Assembly: GCA_037903355.1 (NCBI GenBank)
Contig: JBAJFE010000011.1
Coordinates: forward strand, 2,241,001-2,305,000
Source of the DNA: Trichuris trichiura
Lineage: Eukaryota; Nematoda; Enoplea; Trichinellida; Trichuridae
Reading direction: 5' to 3'
DNA length: 64,000 nt
Positions within the stretch are counted from its first letter, which is position 1; each line of letters opens with the position of its first letter. The translations under genes were made by a program, and so were the position numbers. Positions 32,801 to 42,419 of this stretch are shown here, piece after piece. The notes beneath the pieces are model-generated. The model ran no database searches. It saw only the letters and a program-made list of their open reading frames with translations, and had not been told where the DNA came from.

Positions 32801-35800
32801 GATTTAAGTTTTCAAGTATGGCGTTTACGGTAAAATGATATTCAGGTTGCCATTTTGTTTTAAAATAATCTTCAGCCCCTAAGATGCTTATGTTCTCGCT
32901 TAACTTTTAAGCAATACGCTTTGCGAGTAAGGCGGAGATATAAAAAACAGTTAGCAAACTCGCAAGTCGCGTTTACTTGTAATAATCAGAAACATAATTT
33001 TTTGCATATTGATATGACTTGCCGCTTGGTGGAGATTGCGGTGACGTCCTGTCATAACATAACTCTTCAATATGATTGATTTTCTCTTCTAAATTTTCCT
33101 TGACCCCGATTAATTAACTTGTATAAATCAGTTGGCCGGCGGAGATCTACATACGGGAAGTGACGTTGCGGTGGATAATTAATATGGGCGTAGGAAAAAT
33201 GGAATTCTTTGGGCGTGACTTGTATTTCTTGCCTTTGAGCAAATTTTAGAAACGGTATACCTAATATTAATGTTGTAAATATCAGTAAGTGGCGTGATGA
33301 GTAATCATTTTTAATACGCAAAGTTTCAGTGACTACAACTGTAATAGGATGAGCGTCGGTCGCCCTTAATATCGCGAAATGGTAATGTTGTTTGTTTGCC
33401 ACTTTCAAGTACCATTTTCTTCCAATTATTAGAAGTTCTCTTGAATGACTTTCGCAAATCGGTAGTCTCAAATTTCTTTTCATGCCAAGCCTAAGGCGCG
33501 CACATTGCATTGAAAGTTATTCACAGTTCATTTACGTAGGGGCTCTTAAGGCTAGGCGGCTTGTTATGGATTGATTCTATTTGAAATTAAAAACGCGGTA
33601 GGTGATCGCCTTTCTTTTCACTTTTAATGACGTCTCAAGTCGTGGCCCATTTTCACCCATCTGTTCGCTGCCGGGGTGGTTTTGAAATGTTAATTTATCT
33701 CTTTTTAAGTGTCATGTTAAAAACTGCCCACTGCGGCGACGTATTCTTCCTAAGTGCTTAGTTTTCTCTTAAAGTAGCGGGCAAGCAACTAACTCTTGTT
33801 ACTTCCCAAATGTTTATTAGCGCTCGCGTTGGAATGACTTGTAAAAAAACTTTATTACGCAGTTTTTCACAGTTTTTCAGCTACTTGGCTTCTATTGAAC
33901 ACACGTTAAATTTTATTACAGTTGCAATGCCTTTGCCTACTGACTTTGAGGGTTCATGACAGTTGCACGTCGCCAATAAGTGGCCATAATTGAAACCGGT
34001 TTGTTGCATTATTCGCACATCATCCCTACTTGGAAATAATAACAGTTGTCGCGGCAACTGCGGTAAAAGCTGTTTGCTCATGTTGTTTACCAAATGAACC
34101 ATTCCGGAAATTCCTTTCCGGCTTTGCGAATACTTGATCCGTATCGCGCGAACTCAGTTGTAACACAGTTTGTAAAGCAAATTACGCAATTCTTTTAAAA
34201 TCATTGGCATTTGTTATCGGATGTTCAATCGAATGGCCAGTTGGTTGCCAGATTGAAAGTGGAAACAATTTTTTGACAAAACGTATTTTCAAGCGTGCTT
34301 CTTTTCAATTTCACTTAGCGTAAAGAGTTGACAGTTTCTTTTGCGGTTCGCAGATGCTGTGAGAACCGGTTGCAGCACGACCATTCGTCGGCGCTCTTGA
34401 GAGTTGCGATCTTTGAACATGCCCAGTCTAAAGTGCTTTTCAAAAATTCTGCGGTCCTCGCTGCTCGGTTGTATTCTATTTGCGTTTACTTATTATCAAT
34501 ACAACGGAGTTTCCGAGGCTGGAAAACCGGCAGACAATCTTTTCCCTTGCGGACGGATCCGCTCGCTAGGAATGCGCCATCGGGTGCCATTGTAACATTT
34601 CACTTCGCTTGAGTAAACATTGACGCGCAAAGAAGTTCGTTTCTTTGGTTACCAATCAATTCGTTCTACTTGTACTGCTTCAACGAACGGCCTAAGCATG
34701 CTCAAGTGCTCTCAACGCCGCTAAGACACGTCATATAAAGACTTGATCTTCTCAACTACAGTTAACTGCTGAGCACTTGAAGAACTTCGAGTTATCTTTA
34801 AAAAGTTTGCATCTTTACGCGCAGCCACGCCGTGAAAAGTGGCCTCCTCGAAACTTACTGTCTGCGAACATGGAAGATTTCCGTTGCGCTACAGTGTTGA
34901 CCTATTGTTTTAGCGAAAAATAACAATTCCCGAAACATGTCGAAGCATGTTTTGCCTCGTTGGGTTGTCACCTAGGCAGCTGTACGCCGAAAATGGGAAT
35001 AGGGTGAAGGGTTTTGAAATTAATTTTCCCACGACAAAATGCCCATTAACGTTCCCCGATGTGATATTTAGGCAGCGGCCACTATCTCGAAGACGTGTTA
35101 AGGAAAAAGAACAAATCTCGAACGCAAATATACGCGGGAAAGAAGCACGCAGCGGTGGAGAGGGTCTCCTCGTTGTTCGAATGTTGCCTACGCGTGCTGT
35201 GCGATAACATCGACGGTAAGGCTGATGCAAGCGGTTCGAGAAGTTTGTAGCGAAAATTTTTGAAATTCTTCAATCAGCTTTGGGATACACCGGTGGTATT
35301 CCTTTCGACATATTGCAACCAATTTTGCTTCGCGCTACTCCCGCCCAACTGTGCAACATCGAAAGCTATAATCCCGTAAGCGAACGACCAGCCGGAAGCA
35401 TCGCTTACATGGCCCCACTCGTTTAGTACCTTATCGAGGACACTGATTTTATTTGGAAAAAACATTGCAATCGAGAATTTGCTGGCGCTGAGCCGGATAT
35501 CGACGCCGGCGAGACTTACCGAGACTTATACGAGGTTGGTTGGCATGTTGCCTTGAAAATTGGATGCTTCAACATTGGTTTGTTTTGCTTAGCGGAAAAC
35601 TGAGGAACGCGACAAACGGTTGCGCGACTTGGCTGCTTCCATTTCGGCCAGTAGTGCAATGCAAGGCCCGGGTGAGTATCCGTTTGCTTCTGTCAATGTT
35701 TGCGCCCTGTTGAAGTCGAATCAATTATTTTCAAGTTCGTATGGCTAAACTGGCCGATGCCAAAGCCCCTCGAGAAGTATTGCGTAAACAGGTAAAATAT

Positions 35801-36025
35801 GGTACCTTTTCCAATGTGGCAAGTCGGGAGGAGGTGCTACAGTCGAGAAGGTATTTGGATGCCGGCATGCGAGACAAAGCAAAAGTATTGCACCGAGTTG
35901 CCTCACCGGGCGATATAGGCATGTCCTCTCGAGGAGACCGCAAGAATGTCAAACCCGCAAAGGCACCTTTGATGGCAAAGACGCTAAAGATGATTAAACA
36001 GTGCCAAGGAGGTCGTCGTTACTAA
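29895..36025 (+). CDS. ELOA: Elongin A (TFIIS N-terminal domain plus BC-box/F-box-like domain)
   Basis: Nine exons: 29895-29957, 30019-30075, 30138-30734, 30782-30833, 35072-35215, 35278-35375, 35427-35534, 35593-35671 and 35736-36025. They give 495 residues; the human protein is about 770. Residues 22-70 form the TFIIS N-terminal (LW) helical domain (LNRLSNLPVTLEILLETGVG then KTVNKFR). A charged Ser/Lys linker fills exon 3. The C-terminal half holds the Elongin B/C-binding region: RTQIYAGKKHA, CCLRVLCDNID, GGIPFDILQPILLRATPAQL, IWKKHCNREF. The tail APLMAKTLKMIKQ matches the family C-terminus. Elongin A stimulates polymerase II elongation and also acts as a substrate receptor of a CUL5 ubiquitin ligase for stalled polymerase. 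Intron 4 (30834-35071) is 4.2 kb, far larger than the others. Confidence 0.95.
33067..33510 (-). CDS. Possible nested gene in Elongin A intron 4 (147-codon frame), unrecognised
   Basis: A 147-codon frame antisense to Elongin A. It has a basic N-terminus, one possible membrane segment (HLLIFTTLILGIPFLKFAQ) and a basic C-terminus (YVDLRRPTDLYKLINRGQ). It is the longest frame inside the 4.2-kb intron. No homology recognised and no TATA or splice partners found. A nested small membrane protein is possible, but chance cannot be excluded. Confidence 0.25.
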   Translation of the reverse strand: MQCARLRLGMKRNLRLPICESHSRELLIIGRKWYLKVANKQHYHFAILRATDAHPITVVVTETLRIKNDYSSRHLLIFTTLILGIPFLKFAQRQEIQVTPKEFHFSYAHINYPPQRHFPYVDLRRPTDLYKLINRGQGKFRRENQSY

Positions 36026-36615
36026 GTCACTTTAACCGCCTTCCCGCTTGTATTTGTTGTGTAGGGTTGGTCTTTCGATTCAAAATTTTTTCTTTTCTAC
36101 CTACGGCGATTGCCTTTCCCCCCTTTTTGAATCGGTGTGAAATAGTAGCGCAATTTCGGGACGATTCTACGACGCTTACGCCCAGAGCGAAAGCTCGCGC
36201 CAAAAATAACCCAAAGATGCCTGTGTTGACTTGCTGTGCGGCGATTCATTCAGATTTCGTATCTGTCCTACGGCAATACCGGTTACTACGTCTTTACCGC
36301 GTCCATTGTGTCGTCGACCAGCCGTTTTATCTTGTCTTCGAAAAGTGGCGCCAAAGAAATTTTTCCTTCTATCCGTTGCACATTCATGTTGGCTTACTTC
36401 TTGAAGTGTTGCTTTATTGAAGATGGTGAATGACTACGATACTTGCGACGAAAGGTGCGATATAGGTGTTTCAGTGAGAATTTGCCGTTCAATTGCCAAA
36501 GGCGACAGCTAGGCACGCTTTATATCAAATAGCTCCTAAGTTGTTGAACCTACACAGAAACTAATTGATCCGCTTCGGCGCATTATGACTACTATATAAA
36601 GTTGACTACGAGGCT

Positions 36616-37956
36616 CTACTCCGTGTCCGAGTATTCCTCCTCGTCGTTCTCAGGCTCGTCACGAGTACCTGACTGACCATAGCGTCGTACAGTCGAGCCG
36701 ACGAAACGTGAATCCGGGTTGACTTGCTCTCCTTCGGCATTTTCTTCAGCTTTGTCTGCATCTTGGCTGTTATGCCTTCGTTCGCCTTCTTTGTGTTCCC
36801 ATTGAAGCCGTGCCAGTTCATACTCGTCTACCCTAAGGCATCGGATGTATAGCATTTTAGGGAAAGTAGCAGTGCGGCTACAGTTTTACCATTCCTTTTT
36901 CCATTTGCTATTCGTCAGTACGTTGCGACAAGTGCCAAAGCCGGTCATGCCGCTTTGGCTTGCCAATTTGTTCGTACCAAATTGAAGTCGCAGTATGCCG
37001 TCCGATTTGCGTTTCAATTCCTCAGGCAGTTGCTTGCCACCGACCGACTTGAAGATCACATCCCGTTGCTTGAGGAATCCGCCCGAACCGCTTTGCGTGG
37101 CCAATTTGTTCGTACCAGCCGACCAGGGCACGTCAAGACTGCTTCGTCTCAATTGCTCCTCAGTGAAGTTGAGGCCCTCAGGTTCCATTGTTGCCTAAAG
37201 AGACAAAAGCTGTCGCGCGGACTTGTCGCTTCAATCAAATTTTCACCTGCCTGTCGGTAGGCGCCCACACCAGGTGGGTCACTCATGCCATTTTGACTGG
37301 CAAAAACATTTGTGCCTGATTGAAAAGGGATGACATTCTCGCTGCGACGGTCCTTAGGTAGGCGACCACGCACCCGAGTACATTGGTTACGTCTGGCACC
37401 AATAACAACCCCGTCACCTTGCGTGGCAAACTTGTTTGTGCCTGCTTGCATGGGTATAACGGCTTGGGATGCTTGCGGCAGGCTTTCGCTGGCATTTTGC
37501 CAACCATCTTTATCTTTCATTCGACAGATATTCGGTCGAAACGTCATGAAAGGGGACAGACCCTTTTGCGATGCGAATCGATTCGTACCGCATTGAGCTG
37601 GCACAATACCTTCGCCTTTACGGTCTGGCTCTAGGAAAGTACCACTGTCGGTGCGACTTATGTTCGCTCGTGGCATGCCAAATGCGGTCATGCCTTTTTG
37701 GGAAGCAAACTTGTTGGTTCCCGTCTGCAAAGATAGGATAGCCTGACCGCCGTTCAACTGTTCGTAGGTCCAAGGCTTGGACTTGCCTGTACCGTTGTTC
37801 TGCAGCGAAGAGAAAGCCGATAAAGAGAAAGGACATACGTTGTGGTGGCAATTCAAAAATTGTATTGAGAAAATGAAAAAGAGCAACTTGGCGTAACGAC
37901 GCGACAATGGCGATATGAAATGATTTGAAAAAAAATTGTTCTACCTCGTTAGCCAT
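36616..37956 (-). CDS. Calponin-like repeat protein (UNC-87-like, no CH domain)
   Basis: Exons on -: 37956-37945 (MANE), 37799-37251, 37194-36890 and 36832-36616, about 360 residues. Six calponin-like (CLIK) repeats are visible: LQTGTNKFASQKGMTAFG, AQCGTNRFASQKGLSPFM, MQAGTNKFATQG, FQSGTNVFASQNGMS, WSAGTNKLATQSGS and LQFGTNKLASQSGMTGFG. The start is followed by KPWTYEQLNGG, as at the edge of calponin repeats. The C-terminus is acidic and charged (DEPENDEEEYSDTE). No calponin-homology domain is present, as in nematode UNC-87, which has seven repeats and bundles and stabilises actin filaments in muscle. The short first exon is inferred from phase and a good donor. The 37251/37194 join needs a GC donor (CAG|GCAGGT) or a weak alternative. 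Confidence 0.8.
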
Positions 37957-38102
37957 CCTTCGAAAAGTAGCGTACGTCGATTGCAGCCGGCCAAGCTGGC
38001 GTAACGGCGTCAATAGCGGCCACGAGAAGCTAGCATTGTAGGCCGTTTCCATAGGCTGTCGTCGAAACCGGCCTGCATTGGCTTGCGCAAGATCCAGTCC
38101 AC

Positions 38103-38545
38103 CTAGGAATAACCATGGCCAAACGTTTCTGGCTGCTCCAAAGTGCCACCGTTGACTGTCGGCGCTTTGACGCGTCCAGAAACGTATTGCTGACGCGAAA
38201 ACTAGCGAAGCATTTTCAAAATCCAGTTCTGGCCCGCAGAATGTCACAGACTCATCCGTAACGGGGTTACCGGTTAAAGCGACATCCCCGCAGTACGTCG
38301 TGTCAACCGCGTCGCCATTTTCGGAAAGCTCTAACAAACAAATGTTGAACTGCACTTGATTATCATTAAACTGTAGCATTCATTAATTCGGCTTGTGAAA
38401 ATTTGCCAAAATTTTATTAGATTCCCAATCGATGAGTTTCTATTTTTGACCCGTTTGCTATTGAACCTTTTCGCGTTTCGCGGTTTACTTTTCCGAATAA
38501 TTTTAGCGTGAAACACAAAATTGAAAAAACCAGTGCTGGTTTCAT
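38103..38545 (-). CDS. Partial predicted secreted protein upstream of the calponin-repeat gene
   Basis: Exon 1 38545-38489 encodes a signal peptide (MKPALVFSILCFTLKLFG). Exon 2 38370-38103 joins in phase 0 and reads FNICLLELSENGDAVDTTYC, with CGDVALTG, FCGPELDF and further aromatic residues, ending at a CTAG|GTGGAC donor. The paired cysteines and the YCG motif are weakly reminiscent of a CUB-like domain. The continuation was not found: the frame stays open across the calponin gene's 5' end, so the two may share sequence, or this may be an alternative 5' end. No function assigned. Confidence 0.35.
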
Positions 38546-39342
38546 TTTCAGTGGCGAAATGTTGCCACTGGCAAAAACTGTGGGCGGTGCCGATGCCTGC
38601 AATGCGCGCTGCTGTTTAGCAATTTCAGCTGTTTCAACACCACGTGACCGTACGCTCAGCGGCCAGAAATGTTGAATGCAAGTAACAATGGAGATTGTGT
38701 TTCAAGGAATTAATTTCAACTTGTTTGCGCAATCTGTAACGCGCTTGCCGGCACAGTACTACCGTAGCCACGATCGGGAAAAGCTTACGTTGTGTAAAAA
38801 ATTCTTTTCAGACTTAATAAGATTGCGAATGCTATGTAAGTTTATCGGTAAAATGTACGCTGCAACGAATGGTTTTCAAAACAAGCGTTGTTGCATAATC
38901 ACGAAGAAGCAATCTTATTCAGCTTATTTCGTAAGCGCAAGCTGACAAAAATAGCTTGTTTCCCGTTCTAGCAGCCGGAAGTTTTCTTATAGCCGCTAAA
39001 GTTTGAAAAAATTCATTCCGACGATATATGAAAAATTTAAAATATACAAAACTTAAATCAGATTTTAGAAAATTTGTGGCAGCGCGAAAAATGCTTTAAA
39101 TACTTGCGAAGGACGAAAACGGCCGAATTACGTCACCATAGCGGGAAATTAAATTAAGCGAGTTGCTCGTTGTTCGTCTATAGTTGGCATTAAAAACAGT
39201 TAATATTTGGGAGTAAAAAAGAACTGACAATTGCCGCGGAAGAAATTTCGCTTATTCGAATGAAATGATTGCACTCGCTAAGAAATAACTTTGACATTGC
39301 GTGGGTTGTCCAATGTAACCTAAACGTCAAAAATTACTGTAT

Positions 39343-42160
39343 CCGTGGCTCTAGCAGAGTGTATTTGACGTTGGTGGTTAGCGAGCGTTGGGAACCGGGC
39401 TATAGGTGCATAGATGGCGTATACCGGAGACCGTTTGCCAAAATTTTTCCGTTAGTATCATCATCTATTGTTTTATTCTTGCATTAATATCCTTCTTGCT
39501 TAGTGAGGGAAGACAAACGGGTAGCGATGTACGGAGGGCTGCCGGTGCCGCAACTGCTGGTCGAAAACAAGTGGTATGCGAATGGAATTTTTTAATTTTA
39601 ATTTCCCTTTGAAATTTTGCTTTTCGTAGGACGGAAAAGGCTTCCGCTTGCGGGGCTGTTGCTTTCAGCAGCGATGGATCTCTTATGGCGTCTTCGGGCG
39701 CTTCAAGGCACAATTCCATTTTGTTCCGTATTTTACTAGCTATTATTATTAATTGTGCTACGTTGCAGCGTCATCGTGTTCAACGTAAATCCATTCGTGC
39801 AGCGGTTCTGTTTATCGGAAACGGAAGTGACCAATTTATATTTTTCCCCGAATGCGAACATTCTGTGCTCATACAAGCCGCACTCGGTAGTCGCCATTAA
39901 TAATTTGAAATTATGGAGTTTGAAGGATGGCAAGCTTTTGGCGAGTTTTGTTGAACAAAATCGGGATACATGGTCAGCCGAACGCGAATTGACATTTTTC
40001 CCATTTTAATTTCTCAACGTTAAAGGCATCCAATGTGGACCGATGACGAGTCATTTGCTATTCGCATGTCAGGCGCCGAATTGCACTTGTACTCCGCCAA
40101 TAATTTTGGTAATACCATTCCGCCGTATGCGCAAAAGTGGACGGCGAATCATTGTAGACGGTTGCGCGCAAAAGTTGTCACTACCGGCTCTGCGCGACTT
40201 TGCCCTTTCGCCCGGCCCACCTCCACATCACGTCTGCGTTTACAATGCGGCGCAGGGGGTAACGAAACGTTACTTCAAAGGAATGTCAACATTTGTGAAA
40301 TGCTATTATGTCACAGAATGCTATGGCTTCTGCGCGTTTATATCGCTGCAGCGCGACATCGCCAATTGACCAAATGGTAACGAATAAGGTGTTCCAAGCG
40401 GATCGAGTCAACTTTTATTGGAATAAAAGAGGTTGGTCGGATATTTGCATAAATTGCCATAACAAGCCGTATACGTAGGAAAAGCAGTCATTATTATGGC
40501 CATCACGGATGTCGATCCGGAGAACAAGTCATATTACGGTTGCGAAACCCTACATCTGTTGCAGACCAATGGAGATGCCTGCCTAATCATTTTGGGTAAA
40601 GACGGAGGGCCTATTCATGCTGTGCAATGGCATCCGGAATCAAAGGAATTTTGCGTTGTTCATGGACGTAAGTTTAACATCGTTGCTCAACCTTAAGCAG
40701 TTGCTTTTAAATGTTGACGCAATTCGGTTTACTGTATTGACTAATATGCGCGCAGGTACAACAATTCAAGAATACAATTTCTTATGCTAATTCGAAGCTA
40801 AATTCAGGATAAATCGACGTTGATTTTTGTTTTTATTACGGCCCATTTAGGATTGTTCGATTTTTTCACAAATGCAGTTTATTCGGTTAATTTTTTTCCA
40901 GCCATGCCAGCAAAGGCGACTCTTTTTGACCTGCGGGCGAATGCAATTTTCAACTTCCAACCCTCGCAGCGAAACGATGTTCACTTCAACAGCTTTGGAA
41001 ATCATATCCTTTCTCGGTTGCCGCTTGTTTTGCAGCTTTGGCTCGTTACGTTCGTTTCGAATTAATTTCCTTAACCGTTTCGTTTTACTGATCTGTCTGT
41101 GCGGTTTTGGGAGCGTTTCTGGCAATGTGGAATTTTGGTGCATGAAAACGCGACGCCTCATCTCGCACATTGAGGCCGAGCAGACAACCTACGTTGAATG
41201 GTGTCCCGACGGCGCACATTTCCTGACTGCCACTACCGCTCCTCGGCTTCGCGTCAAGAATGGGTAACTACCGAAAAAGATAAGAGTTGTTTTTGGCAGT
41301 TTTAGCTTCTTTTTTTTCAAATTGAAGGTTCAAGCTGTGGCACTTCACTGGCAAACTTTTGTACGAAAAGCAGCTTCCGGAAGGTACCCAATTGCTGCAA
41401 ATTGGATGGAGTCCTGAGGGAACGGGTCGTTTCGTTGAACCTTACATTGATGTACAGAAAATCAGCGCTCTGACACAGAGCTTGCGTAAGAAAACTGTCT
41501 TCCCCGGGTATACGATACATTGTGCTTTCAGCAAAGCGTGAAGCGTACGTGCCACCACATCTACGCGCTCGCAATGCTCTCGGTAAGTCAAGTCCATCGG
41601 AACCATCCAACAGTGTAAGCTCCGATATAGATGGTAATGTTTTTTTTTGTGACGTCAGACAAGCAGTAATCGCATTTTGTCTTAGCGGCAAGTTTTAAAC
41701 AATTGTCAAGGAATCGAAAGAAAAAGGAAGCGAAAAAAATGTCCAAAGAGGGGAATGAGGTGACGGAAGAGGTTATCCAAATATGCAAAATTTTGACGGG
41801 GTATGTTCACTTGATTGTTTGCAGCTTCCCGAAGATGTTTCGGCCATGCAGCCGGGCCCTTGCGGCACCGAGAGAACAGAAAGGGAGAAACGTATGTTAG
41901 CTATAACCAGAGTCAGTGACCGACCACCTGCGGTTGAATGCCTATTCGTACAGGTAGTTTGTTGCAGAAATTGCGCCAAATCTCAACACTTAAGGAGAAA
42001 ATCGAAGCGGGCCAAAAGATGCAGGCCAATCAGGTGCTTTTTATTGGCTGAAACTGGGAGTAGTTAAAGTGACCTATTCATTGCTTAGGCGCACAAACTG
42101 GCCTCGGAGGCTGCCCTGTTGGCCGAATTGGAGACGCTGAAGAACAAGGTCAATCTTTAG
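39343..42160 (+). CDS. EIF2A: Eukaryotic initiation factor 2A (WD40-type, eIF2A)
   Basis: Multi-exon gene whose segments match eIF2A in order: RGSSRVYL near 39343; EKASACGAVAFSSDGSLMAS near 39640-39705; VIVFNVNPF...CSYKPHS near 39771-39895; WTDDESFAIRMSGAELHLYS near 40034-40105; LRDFALSPGPPPHHVCVY near 40190-40240; ITDVDPENKSYYG...TLHL near 40500-40560; MPAKATLFDLRANAIFNF near 40903-40965; YVEWCPDGAHFLTATTAPRL near 41190-41250; PPHLRARNALG near 41552; NRKKKEAKK near 41706; and the coiled-coil end EAALLAELETLKNKVNL, stop 42158-42160. The family forms a nine-bladed propeller and can deliver initiator tRNA in alternative initiation. The true start codon was not found. The first exon is uncertain, and 40.3-40.5 kb and 41.45-42.1 kb have unresolved junctions. 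Confidence 0.85.
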
Positions 42161-42419
42161 CCGGTCGACTAAACGGCATATCTTTTGCAATTCACCAATG
42201 GATCGCTATTGGAGCAAAGCAGCTTTGGGCGCCGACGCTTCTCCTATCATCTTGTTGAAGGATAAAAGTTTCGCCTTCACCTTGGCCGTGTTGTTACGCA
42301 TTAAGCGCGCGCTTTTTTTTTTCTTGCTTATCCGCCGCACCTTTGCCTCAATAAGCGCAATTCATTATTCGCTTGCGGCGGCGAAATAGCGATTGGAGAA
42401 AGGCGACTTTCGATAGGTC

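Noticed and set aside
37330..37634. + strand frames opposite the calponin repeats
   Set aside because: Antisense shadows of the repeated GTNKFASQ coding sequence.
37618..38379. 253-codon frame on - strand read as one protein
   Set aside because: Its second half overlaps the calponin-repeat exon in another frame, so only the first exon part with the signal peptide is kept as a candidate.
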